The notes below the pieces were generated by a model, which worked only from the letters and a program-made list of their open reading frames with translations, ran no database searches and was not told where the DNA came from. Made by a program: the position numbers and the translations under genes. A stretch of DNA of 7,053 bases from contig JAFGTL010000779.1 of the NCBI GenBank assembly GCA_016934125.1, positions 1-7,053 on the forward strand. The letters are read 5' to 3'. The DNA comes from Candidatus Hydrogenedentota bacterium (GTDB taxonomy: Bacteria > Hydrogenedentota > Hydrogenedentia > Hydrogenedentales > SLHB01). This document shows positions 1 through 5,745 of this stretch, piece by piece. The number at the start of each line of letters is the position of its first letter. Within the stretch, counting starts at the first letter, position 1.

Positions 1-1083
1 CACGCGATTCAACAGATACAACGCGCCCTCGATGGAGTCGGCGAACCCGTCGATGGATCCCCGCTCCCAGTCGTAGTCCGCGTAGACGGGCTTCATGAGG
101 TTCTTCAGGGCGGCGGCCACCCGCGGGCGGTAGACGGCCCGGCCCGCGGCCATGTCGAAGCACAGGTAGCCGACGTAGTTGTAGCCCCAGCCATCGCTGA
201 GCTGCCCGCTGCCCTGATCGATGGCGTTGTACATCATGCCGTCCTCATTGCAGCCCCGGGCGAGAATCGCGTCGAAGATCTGCTTGAGCCGGGGCTCGTA
301 CTGGGCCGCCTTGGCCGGCCGGTGCGTCGTCTCGACGGCGTGGAGCAGGCCGAGGCCGCCGATGATCTCGCAGCCGTGATCCCGCAGGCGCTTCGGCACG
401 AAATTCTCCTGGGCGAAGTAGTAGTCCGCGAGTCGATCGCCCCAATCGAGGTATTTCGGCTCGCCCGTCATCGTGTAGAGCCGGGCGAGCGCCTGCAGTT
501 GCTCGCCGTTCACCTCGATGTTGTTCGACGGGATCTTGCCGAAGGGCGTGTCGACGCGCGCCGTGGCCCAAAGGTCGTCCTCGATGCCCCGCATCCGCTC
601 GAACCACTCGTCCGGGCCCGTCACCTCGACCATGGCGATGAGCCCGTCCTTCACGTATTCCGACGCCTGGAACACCACCTCGTCCCAGGCCGTGTCCTTG
701 GCGGGCGCGCCCGTATCGAAGTCCCACGGCACCGGGATCCGGCCTTCCACGTTGCACAGCGCCTGTTCCCGATGGAGTATGTCGCGCACCGGGCCGTTCA
801 ACACGTCCCCATCCACTACAAACGCCGCCCACAACAGGAACGGATAGCAGTCGGCCGCCGTGTCGCGGTAGTTCCACCGGCCATCCGCCTTGTAGAGCCC
901 CGTCTCGGGATCCATCGCCTCGAGGGCCACCTCATGCAACCAGCGATGCACCTTGCCGAGGGCGTGCCCCGCCACCGCCGCCGATTCCGACGCCCGATCG
1001 AACGCCTCCTGCCCCGGGGCCGCCACCGCCCCCGCCAGCAACACCGCCGCCATCGCCCACCGGATCCGCCTGCTCGTATTCAT
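1..1083 (-). CDS. Secreted alpha/alpha-toroid-like protein, possible carbohydrate-active enzyme (C-terminus missing)
   Basis: The frame is open for 361 codons from ATG at 1083 to the window edge, so the C-terminus is missing. Residues 1-22 look like a Sec signal peptide: MNTSRR, a hydrophobic stretch, then AVA before APGQ. The rest is soluble and apparently mostly helical, rich in Trp, Tyr and acidic residues. Recurrent helix-like segments include NGEQLQALARLYTMTGEPKY (191-210), IIGGLGLLHAVE (240-251) and ADSIEGALYLLNR (348-360), with a Gly/aromatic loop QLSDGWGYNYVGY (294-306). This texture is known from six-hairpin (alpha/alpha)6 glycosidases, uronyl hydrolases and polysaccharide lyases, so a periplasmic or extracellular role on carbohydrate is an inference. 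I cannot name a catalytic pair or family. An AGGGGG-like Shine-Dalgarno lies about 4 nt before the ATG, and a promoter-like sequence lies 51 nt upstream. I am confident it is a gene and unsure of its function. Confidence 0.85.
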   Translation of the reverse strand, partial: MNTSRRIRWAMAAVLLAGAVAAPGQEAFDRASESAAVAGHALGKVHRWLHEVALEAMDPETGLYKADGRWNYRDTAADCYPFLLWAAFVVDGDVLNGPVRDILHREQALCNVEGRIPVPWDFDTGAPAKDTAWDEVVFQASEYVKDGLIAMVEVTGPDEWFERMRGIEDDLWATARVDTPFGKIPSNNIEVNGEQLQALARLYTMTGEPKYLDWGDRLADYYFAQENFVPKRLRDHGCEIIGGLGLLHAVETTHRPAKAAQYEPRLKQIFDAILARGCNEDGMMYNAIDQGSGQLSDGWGYNYVGYLCFDMAAGRAVYRPRVAAALKNLMKPVYADYDWERGSIDGFADSIEGALYLLNRV

Positions 1084-1134
1084 GACTCCCCCTTGCCGCC
1101 GTTCCGTGTCCCCACGGCTGTCGCACACGGGACG

Positions 1135-1163
1135 AGTATACACGGCGCGCGGGCCGCGCGCGA
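1135..1163 (-). promoter_or_regulatory. Candidate sigma-70-like promoter of the secreted toroid-like gene
   Basis: On the minus strand a -10 hexamer TATACT (1135-1140, five of six to TATAAT) is preceded by exactly 17 bp and then TCGCGC (1158-1163). The -35 is a poor match to TTGACA but differs by one base from the TTGCGC in front of the SurA gene in this window. The leader to the ATG would be about 45 nt. Assigned by eye only. Confidence 0.4.
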
Positions 1164-1332
1164 ACGGGGCGCTGGCGTAGGGGGCCTGCGTCATGGATTC
1201 GGGTTTCACGGTATTTCGCCAGATCTTCGCACGTTTTCGTCGGGGGTTCCTTTGCGATCTCCGTGTTCGCCAGCAAACATGACGCTCACAGGGGAGCGCG
1301 GGCTGACGACGGGGGTGCGCGGTTCGCCAGCC

Positions 1333-1400
1333 CTGTGTCTTTGTGTCCGTGTGAGATGAGCCACGAGACGCTACCGCACACGGAGCCACAAAGACCACGG
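1333..1400. repeat. Long imperfect inverted repeat, possible dispersed element or transcript end
   Basis: The left arm TCTTTGTGTCCGTGTG (1338-1353) pairs with CACACGGA (1377-1384) and CACAAAGA (1387-1394), with a 2-nt bulge (1385-1386). With one more bulge the pairing extends outward to 1333 and 1400. The intervening loop is 23 nt. It begins 40 nt beyond the stop codon of the 1440-2462 gene, so it could end or protect that transcript. No U-tract follows on either strand, so it is not a classical intrinsic terminator. The CACAAAGACCACGGAG-type wording resembles low-complexity intergenic repeats seen in several high-GC environmental genomes. That similarity is recollection and was not searched. 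Confidence 0.6.
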
Positions 1401-1409
1401 AGCAGGCCG

Positions 1410-1433
1410 GCGCACGCTCCCTGCGCACGCTCC
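1410..1433. repeat. 11-bp direct repeat GCGCACGCTCC, two copies
   Basis: GCGCACGCTCC occurs at 1410-1420 and again at 1423-1433, separated by CT, immediately after the stop codon of the minus-strand gene at 1440-2462. The two copies are exact. No function is evident, and it may be replication slippage in GC-rich DNA. Confidence 0.5.
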
Positions 1434-1439
1434 GCCGCG

Positions 1440-2462
1440 CTACCGTATCTGATATAGCATGACGATGTGTTTCTCGCCCGATGCCGGCAGCGGGCGCCGC
1501 GTTCCCGTTGCGTCATGTTCTCTGATGTACGCATCCGAGAAGTAGGTGATCTCCCGCCTCTCGATCCGCACCGGCATGCAACGCTCGATGTCGCAGTACG
1601 CGCGCGTCACGATCACCCGGCGGCTGTCGCCGGGCACCTCGACAGGCACGGTTTCCTCGAAGGCAACCGTCTTCCGCCCGTCGATGGTGGTGGAGCCAAG
1701 AACCGTCGTCGTGGCCTCGGCGGGCGCCGCTCCATCGATGTCCTCGCGCCACACGGCCGTGTCGCCCATCTTGAGGTCTTTCCCGGCGAAACACTCGAGA
1801 TTCGGGAAAAAGCAATCCCTTTGCTGCCCGGGCGCTGACACGTCCTGCGCCGCGCCGGTGTCTTCCCACTCGAACACCAGCGCCGGATGCGCCTCTGCCA
1901 CCATCCGGCCGCCCGAACTGAAATAGTGCATGCCCGCGTCGGCAAACGCGATGTCCTGCCGGAACGCGCCCGATGCCCCCTCGCGGGAGACCGACGACGT
2001 GAACGTGCCCCAATCGAGAATCCCGTTGTGGCCGTCCAGGAGGTACGGCTCGACGCCGTCGCTGATGTATCGGAGCAGACGGCCGGTGGCCGCCGCGCCG
2101 TCCGGCGGCTGCATCCTGAATCGAAACCCGGGCGGCACTTCTTCATACACCGCGTCCGCACCCATGCCGATCAGCGCGTCGACCTCCTCGATCTCCTTCG
2201 AGAGATCGCGCGCATACCGGGCTGTCGCGGCCATCATTCGCTGCTCGGAATCGATGGCGGCCCCCACCTCTTCAGGCAGGCGCCCGCCTTCGTCATCGGC
2301 CGGCACGCGTGCGGCGCGCGTGTCTTTCGGAAGCTCGACCGACACCGCGCCGGAATCCACTTGCCCGATGTCGCGCCCGGGATCGCGCTGCCACGAAGTC
2401 CACACCGCCACCACACAGACGGCGGTACACAGCGCCAACGTGAACGTGATGCCCCTCTTCAT
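1440..2462 (-). CDS. Orphan membrane-anchored or secreted 340-residue protein
   Basis: This is a 340-residue protein of unrecognised family. The N-terminus (MKRG, then hydrophobic 5-22) is a signal anchor or signal peptide. Neither Cys12 nor Cys16 sits in a good lipobox, since the residue before each is Leu or Val. Residues 60-105 are acidic and helical. Residues 125-340 look beta-rich (DWGTFTSSVSR, MHYFSSGGRM, LGSTTIDGRKTVAFEE). Two close cysteine pairs, C217/C224 (DCFFPNLEC) and C290/C295 (YCDIERC), suggest disulfides outside the cytoplasm. The C-terminal pattern, 'IDGRKTVAFEE...RAYCDIERCMPVRIERREI', loosely recalls LolA/LolB/RseB-like sheets, where a strand ends in 'lPvri'. I treat this as a weak hint. 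The frame stays open further upstream, but 2462 is chosen because GGAGAGGG (2473-2480) sits 10 nt before this ATG and the signal sequence starts there. It follows the protease gene by 44 bp, which implies co-transcription. Confidence 0.85.
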   Translation of the reverse strand: MKRGITFTLALCTAVCVVAVWTSWQRDPGRDIGQVDSGAVSVELPKDTRAARVPADDEGGRLPEEVGAAIDSEQRMMAATARYARDLSKEIEEVDALIGMGADAVYEEVPPGFRFRMQPPDGAAATGRLLRYISDGVEPYLLDGHNGILDWGTFTSSVSREGASGAFRQDIAFADAGMHYFSSGGRMVAEAHPALVFEWEDTGAAQDVSAPGQQRDCFFPNLECFAGKDLKMGDTAVWREDIDGAAPAEATTTVLGSTTIDGRKTVAFEETVPVEVPGDSRRVIVTRAYCDIERCMPVRIERREITYFSDAYIREHDATGTRRPLPASGEKHIVMLYQIR

Positions 2463-2472
2463 CGGCCTGAAA

Positions 2473-2480
2473 CCCTCTCC
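2473..2480 (-). promoter_or_regulatory. Shine-Dalgarno that fixes the start of the orphan gene
   Basis: GGAGAGGG on the minus strand lies 10 nt upstream of the ATG at 2462. It decides against the longer open frame that extends 99 codons upstream into the protease gene, whose extra residues are Arg/Gly-rich and look non-coding. Confidence 0.6.
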
Positions 2481-2506
2481 GCCGTGTTGCCGCGGCGGAG
2501 ACGCGC

Positions 2507-3718
2507 CTACAGCAGTTCTTCCACGGCGAGTTCGCAGGAGCGCGATTCCACGCCCTGCACCACCACCACCGACACGGTGCCGCCGGCCGCCCCGCCCAGG
2601 CGCCCTTGCACCACCTCGTAGGCCTCGCCCGCCATGGACGCGCCGTCGATCTCGGCGATCCGATCGCCCGGCCGGATGCCGGCCCGCGCCGCCGGGCTCC
2701 CTTCGGCCACGTGCACGGCCCAGAGCCCGTCCACCACCCGCGCCGGCGTCAGCCCGCACCCCGCCACCGGCCCGTCCTCGGGCGGTTCATCGCCCACCGG
2801 CTCGAGCCAGAGCGAACCGTTCACAAAATCCAGCGTCGGCCGGAACCGCGCCAGAAACCCGACGCCGAGCCGCGCGGGCCCGCGTGGCGTCACGGCGCAC
2901 ACGGGCCGCTCGAGCGCCGCGCCGCCGACGCGGATCTCGCCGAGCCGGATCTGCACGGCCCCATCCGGTGCGGCGGACGCGGCCGGTGCGCCCGCGGCCT
3001 CAATGGCCAGCCGGCGCACGTCCGGGCCAAGCACGCTCAGCGCAGCCGCCCCGCGTTCCGACAGGGCCACGGACGCCCCGAGCATCGTGTCAATGGCAAA
3101 TGACCGCATGTAGCGCCCATCGATCAACCCGTCCACCACCGCCGCGCCGTCCCCGTCGAGCCGGAGCGGGATCCGGCCCATGGCCGGCGCCGGGCCGTAC
3201 ACCGTCATCCGCCCCGCCGCGAAGTCGAGCGTCACCGGGCCGGGCAGGCTCACGCCCGGCAACACGCCCATCACCTCCACGCCCAACTGCTCCCGAAACG
3301 CCGAGAGATCCGCCACCAGGCACACATCGCCCCGCACGGCGTATCCGGCCACGCGCATCGCCGCGGCGGGCCTCAATCCCTCGGCGATCCGCGCGGCGCC
3401 GGCCGCGTCCATCGCCTCGGCCTGAGCCCATCCCGCCGCCTCGGCCAGGCGCACGTCCACCACGACATGGCCCGCCCCCGTATCGAGCAGGAAGGGATAC
3501 GCGCCCGTCTGCGGGCCCGCGCCCGTCCCCGGGCCCGCGCCCGTCCCCGGGCGCGCCACCTCCACCGGCACGAGAATGCGGTTCCGCGCCCGCACCATCG
3601 GCACCGTACTCGGCTCCGGCGCACCCCACGCCGCCGCAGCCGCCGCGAACACCACGGCCACGACGCCGCATGGCGCGCGCCACCCGCGCAGCCCTGCATC
3701 TATCGCCCCTGTTGCCAT
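2507..3718 (-). CDS. Exported bilobed retropepsin-like aspartyl protease with C-terminal PDZ domain
   Basis: This 403-residue protein has a signal peptide (about 1-33, hydrophobic 18-32, WGA before PEPS). Lobe 1 (about 45-176) carries the aspartyl motif FLLDTGAG with D79-T80-G81-A82 and ends in VTLDFAAGRMTVYGP. Lobe 2 (about 182-308) repeats the plan: FAIDTMLGASVALS (D210) and later LGVGFLARFRPTLDFVNGSLWLEP, a typical retropepsin-like ending. A PDZ domain follows (about 318-400), with GSPAARAGIRPGDRIAEIDG as the carboxylate-loop and helix region. Known families combine Asp_protease_2-type lobes with PDZ in bacterial exported proteases. Peptide cleavage in the periplasm or outside the cell is inferred from this architecture. 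Lobe 2 has DTM-LG in place of DTG, so its catalytic state is uncertain. The ATG at 3718 is fixed by an in-frame TAG 9 nt upstream. It is the first gene of a probable two-gene operon and is divergent from surA. Confidence 0.9.
   Translation of the reverse strand: MATGAIDAGLRGWRAPCGVVAVVFAAAAAAWGAPEPSTVPMVRARNRILVPVEVARPGTGAGPGTGAGPQTGAYPFLLDTGAGHVVVDVRLAEAAGWAQAEAMDAAGAARIAEGLRPAAAMRVAGYAVRGDVCLVADLSAFREQLGVEVMGVLPGVSLPGPVTLDFAAGRMTVYGPAPAMGRIPLRLDGDGAAVVDGLIDGRYMRSFAIDTMLGASVALSERGAAALSVLGPDVRRLAIEAAGAPAASAAPDGAVQIRLGEIRVGGAALERPVCAVTPRGPARLGVGFLARFRPTLDFVNGSLWLEPVGDEPPEDGPVAGCGLTPARVVDGLWAVHVAEGSPAARAGIRPGDRIAEIDGASMAGEAYEVVQGRLGGAAGGTVSVVVVQGVESRSCELAVEELL
3501..3554. repeat. Three 18-bp tandem repeats inside the protease gene
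   Basis: Units at 3501-3518, 3519-3536 and 3537-3554 share the plus-strand core GCGCCCGTCCCCGGGCCC. The middle unit matches this exactly, the first differs in the middle and the third near its end. On the coding strand they encode a Gly/Pro/Thr hexapeptide repeated three times (about residues 56-73), just before the catalytic DTGA loop. The repeat keeps the frame and likely forms a flexible loop. Copy number probably varies by slippage between strains. Confidence 0.75.
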
Positions 3719-3724
3719 GGGGGA

Positions 3725-3753
3725 AGTCTACCAGCCCCTCACCGCCCCCGCAA
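3725..3753 (-). promoter_or_regulatory. Candidate promoter of the protease operon, possibly giving a leaderless mRNA
   Basis: On the minus strand TTGCGG (3748-3753), a 17-bp spacer and TAGACT (3725-3730) precede the ATG, with only six bases (TCCCCC) between the -10 and the ATG. Transcription starting about seven bases after the -10 would begin at or beside the start codon. No Shine-Dalgarno lies at useful spacing; the nearest purine run, GAGGGG, lies in the spacer. The in-frame TAG in the -10 excludes a longer protein. Predicted by eye. Confidence 0.4.
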
Positions 3754-3770
3754 CGGACAGCCGGGGCCGG

Positions 3771-3799
3771 TTGCGCCGGGCCGGGCCATGTGCTATGCT
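3771..3799 (+). promoter_or_regulatory. Candidate extended -10 promoter of the SurA-like operon
   Basis: TTGCGC (3771-3776), a 17-bp spacer and TATGCT (3794-3799) preceded by TGC (extended -10 pattern TGn) face the SurA-like gene. It lies back to back with the protease promoter candidate, with 17 bp between their -35 hexamers. The leader to the ATG at 3890 would be about 85 nt. Predicted by eye. Confidence 0.4.
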
Positions 3800-3853
3800 C
3801 CTCCGTACTCTGTGGCAGGTGCATTGTATTGGGAACCGGACACGACGGGCGCG

Positions 3854-3867
3854 GTCACGTGTCACGT
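3854..3867. repeat. Tandem GTCACGT repeat in the SurA gene leader, possible operator
   Basis: GTCACGT occurs twice in tandem (3854-3860, 3861-3867), creating a CACGTG palindrome at 3856-3861. GACACG (3839-3844) can also pair with CGTGTC (3858-3863). It lies in the predicted 5' leader, 22 nt before the start codon. It could be a protein-binding site or a leader structure, but nothing here tells which. Confidence 0.35.
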
Positions 3868-3889
3868 CGATCCAGAATGAGTCAATCCA

Positions 3890-4879
3890 ATGAACAGGTC
3901 TCTTGCAGGTCTTGCAGCGGCGGTCGTGCTGGCCGGTCTCGGTGCTGCCACGGCCCGGGCCGAGTTGGTCGATCAGGTGGTGGCGACGGTTGACACGGAA
4001 GTCATTCTGCTGAGCGACATCATGGCCGAACTCGGGCCCGAGATCCGCGATCTCCGCGTCACCGCCGAGAGCGAACAGGCCTTCAATCAGGCCGTTGACA
4101 AGCGGATCCGCGCCACGGTCGATCAGGCCATCGAGAGCAAGATCCTCTACCGCGAGGCCCAGCTTGCCGCCCTCGATATCGACGACGACATCATCGAAAA
4201 GCAGTTTCAGGAGCTCAAGAAGCTCTATCCCTCCCACGAGGAGTTCCTCAAAGAGCTCGAGGCCTCCGGCGAATCCATGAGCGATCTGCGCGAACGCCTC
4301 CGGAAACAGTTCCTCGCCCGGGCCATGGCCGCCCGCCGGATGGATCAGCTCGAAAAAGAGGTGGTCATCTCCGAATCGGAGGTCGCCCAGTACTACCACG
4401 ACCACCAGGAAGACTTCTCCCGGCCCGAGCGGGCCCGGTGCCGCCAGATCTTCCTCCCCCTCGAAGAGGGCGTGTCGCCCGACATCGTGCGCGCGCGGAT
4501 GGAAGAGGTGAAGCGCGAGGTGGCCGCGGGCGCGAGCTTCGCTGAACTGGCCGAGGCCTTCTCGAAAGCGGCCGGCGCCGAAGACGGCGGCATCATCGGC
4601 TGGGTCGTGCGCGGGGAGACCCCGGGCCAGGGCGACCTCGTCGAGGCGCTCGAAAAGGCCGTGTTCGCCACCGAAGAAGGCGGTATAACGGACATCGTCC
4701 AGACGGATTTCGGATTCCATCTCGTCAAGGTCGAGAAACGCGAAGAAGCCGGGCTGGCCTCGCTCGACGAGGTCCGCAAGGAGATCGAGCCCCGGCTCCG
4801 CACCCAGGCGGCCGGCGAGCGCTACAAGAAGTGGATCGCCGAACTGCGCAAGCGCAGCCGCGTACGGACCTTCATCTAG
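3890..4879 (+). CDS. SurA-like periplasmic peptidyl-prolyl cis-trans isomerase / chaperone
   Basis: This is a 329-residue exported chaperone with one parvulin domain. The signal peptide is about 1-24 (MNRSLAGLAAAVVLAG, TARA before ELVD). The SurA N-terminal module follows, opening with LVDQVVATVDTEVILLSDI (26-44), the 'D.vvA.Vn.e.It.sd' signature, with long charged helices to about 165. The parvulin (Rotamase/PpiC) domain spans about 180-285: RARCRQIFLP, EAFSKAAGAEDGGIIGWVVRGE and IVQTDFGFHLVKVEKR, with His277 matching the conserved 'fGyH' histidine. The usual first histidine (RARHIL) is Gln186, so isomerase activity may be reduced. A C-terminal helix (295-322) would complete the chaperone core. 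The family escorts outer-membrane proteins through the periplasm. The Shine-Dalgarno is weak (GAATGAG, 3875-3881), but the signal peptide supports this start. The membrane-protein gene begins 13 bp after the stop. Confidence 0.9.
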   Translation: MNRSLAGLAAAVVLAGLGAATARAELVDQVVATVDTEVILLSDIMAELGPEIRDLRVTAESEQAFNQAVDKRIRATVDQAIESKILYREAQLAALDIDDDIIEKQFQELKKLYPSHEEFLKELEASGESMSDLRERLRKQFLARAMAARRMDQLEKEVVISESEVAQYYHDHQEDFSRPERARCRQIFLPLEEGVSPDIVRARMEEVKREVAAGASFAELAEAFSKAAGAEDGGIIGWVVRGETPGQGDLVEALEKAVFATEEGGITDIVQTDFGFHLVKVEKREEAGLASLDEVRKEIEPRLRTQAAGERYKKWIAELRKRSRVRTFI

Positions 4880-4892
4880 GCCGAACAACACC

Positions 4893-5708
4893 ATGCTCGC
4901 CCGAGCCCTGAAAATGGCCTTTTGGGTCACGTACGACCACCTCGGCAAACTCATTCTCGCGAGTCTGCTCTGGGCTATCCCCTTGTTGCTCCTCGGCTTC
5001 GTCGCCCTCACCGCCTTCCTGGCCGGCGGCCTCGTCATCCCCCTCGCCGTCGGCGCGCCCGCGGCGGTGCTCTGCCTCGCCGTGGCGCTCCCCGTGCTCT
5101 CGGCCGGGCTCGCCCACATGGCCAAAGAACTCATCGAAACCCGCGACGGCTCCGTGGGCGACATGTTCCGCGGGATCCGGCTCTACTGGCGGCGCGCGGT
5201 CGGGCTCGGTTGCATCTATCTCATTGCCGTATCATGTCTTACGACAAGCGCCTGGTTCTACGCCAGCAAACTGCGCGACTCGGCCCCCTGGCTCGGCTAC
5301 GGTATCAGCGCCATCGCGCTCTGGGGCCTCCTCTTCTGCGCACTGACCGCCCTCCTGGCCCCGGCAACACTCGTGCAGAAGAAAAGTAACGTATTGGGAA
5401 CAATAAAGTTAACCGCATTGATCGTGCTCGATAACCCTTTCACATCCCTGGGCATCGCCCTCCAGGTCGTCGGGTTCACCATCTTCGCGGTTGTCGTGCC
5501 CCCCCTCTTCTTCTTCCTCTACGGCGGCGTGGTGGTGGTGCTCGCCTCGTCCATGTACGAGCTGCTCGCCCGCAGATACGCGGCCCTGGAATGCGCCGGC
5601 GACGCCCGGGCCGCCGCTGACGCCGGGCGCGGCCCCGTGCTCGACGACGAACACGACGACTACCTAAACCGGGGATTCCGGGATTTTCTGTTCCCGTGGA
5701 AAGGGTAA
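4893..5708 (+). CDS. Multi-spanning inner-membrane protein of unknown function
   Basis: The 271-residue product has about five or six membrane segments: 19-43, 46-74 (perhaps two), 103-123, 133-160 and 184-222. A cytoplasmic-looking stretch (MAKELIETRDGSVGDMFRGIRLYWRR, 76-101) joins the early helices. Such a helix-loop followed by 'F...R.YWRRA' is reminiscent of YesL/DUF624 or glycerophosphodiester-phosphodiesterase membrane-domain proteins, which is only a loose resemblance. The hydrophilic tail (224-271) has acidic DDEHDD and ends in YLNRGFRDFLFPWKG, an aromatic/basic motif that may dock a partner. There are no catalytic motifs I recognise. It follows the SurA-like gene by 13 bp with no clear Shine-Dalgarno, so translation may be coupled and a shared envelope role is possible. 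Codons 163-176 are unusually AT-rich. Confidence 0.85.
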   Translation: MLARALKMAFWVTYDHLGKLILASLLWAIPLLLLGFVALTAFLAGGLVIPLAVGAPAAVLCLAVALPVLSAGLAHMAKELIETRDGSVGDMFRGIRLYWRRAVGLGCIYLIAVSCLTTSAWFYASKLRDSAPWLGYGISAIALWGLLFCALTALLAPATLVQKKSNVLGTIKLTALIVLDNPFTSLGIALQVVGFTIFAVVVPPLFFFLYGGVVVVLASSMYELLARRYAALECAGDARAAADAGRGPVLDDEHDDYLNRGFRDFLFPWKG

Positions 5709-5745
5709 TGGGCTCGACGAACTGGCTGAAATCGAACCGTCGGCA

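Larger units (their letters stand above)
1084..1439. other. 356-bp intergenic region, no gene seen
   Basis: This gap separates two minus-strand genes. I see no convincing coding frame in it: the short open frames lack a ribosome binding site and recognisable protein character. It holds the leader and promoter candidate of the gene at 1-1083, including a small hairpin (CCGTG 1104-1108 with CACGG 1113-1117). It also has a 5-bp stem CGCTC/GAGCG at 1283-1298, a long imperfect inverted repeat at 1333-1400 and a short direct repeat at 1410-1433. The separation and the repeat suggest the downstream gene is transcribed independently of the protease operon. Confidence 0.7.

Noticed and set aside
322..1359. 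345-codon plus-strand open frame at the left end
   Set aside because: It lies antisense to the secreted toroid-like protein and has a His/Arg/Pro-rich composition. It also runs through the promoter and inverted-repeat region.
1333..1400. Inverted repeat as a classical intrinsic terminator
   Set aside because: No run of T follows the stem on either strand and the loop is 23 nt, so it is listed as a repeat instead.
2397..2462. Lipoprotein signal in the orphan protein
   Set aside because: Cys12 and Cys16 are preceded by Leu and Val at the position that should be Gly, Ala or Ser, so the lipobox is not met.
2463..2759. N-terminal extension of the orphan gene by 99 codons
   Set aside because: The extra residues are Arg/Gly-rich noise from within the protease gene. 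The ATG at 2462 has a Shine-Dalgarno and begins a hydrophobic export signal.
3877..3889. Alternative ATG at 3877 for the SurA-like gene
   Set aside because: It is in a different frame from the SurA protein and opens a Cys/Arg/Gly-rich product without domains.
1930..3993. Very long plus-strand open frame (687 codons) across the minus-strand operon
   Set aside because: Its product is low-complexity Arg/Pro/Ser-rich, typical of an antisense frame of GC-rich genes. It overlaps two well-supported minus-strand genes and the divergent promoter region.
3728..5164. 478-codon minus-strand open frame opposite the SurA-like gene
   Set aside because: It covers the promoter region, all of the SurA-like gene and the start of the membrane-protein gene. 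The plus-strand proteins have signal peptide, domain and membrane-segment evidence; this one has none.
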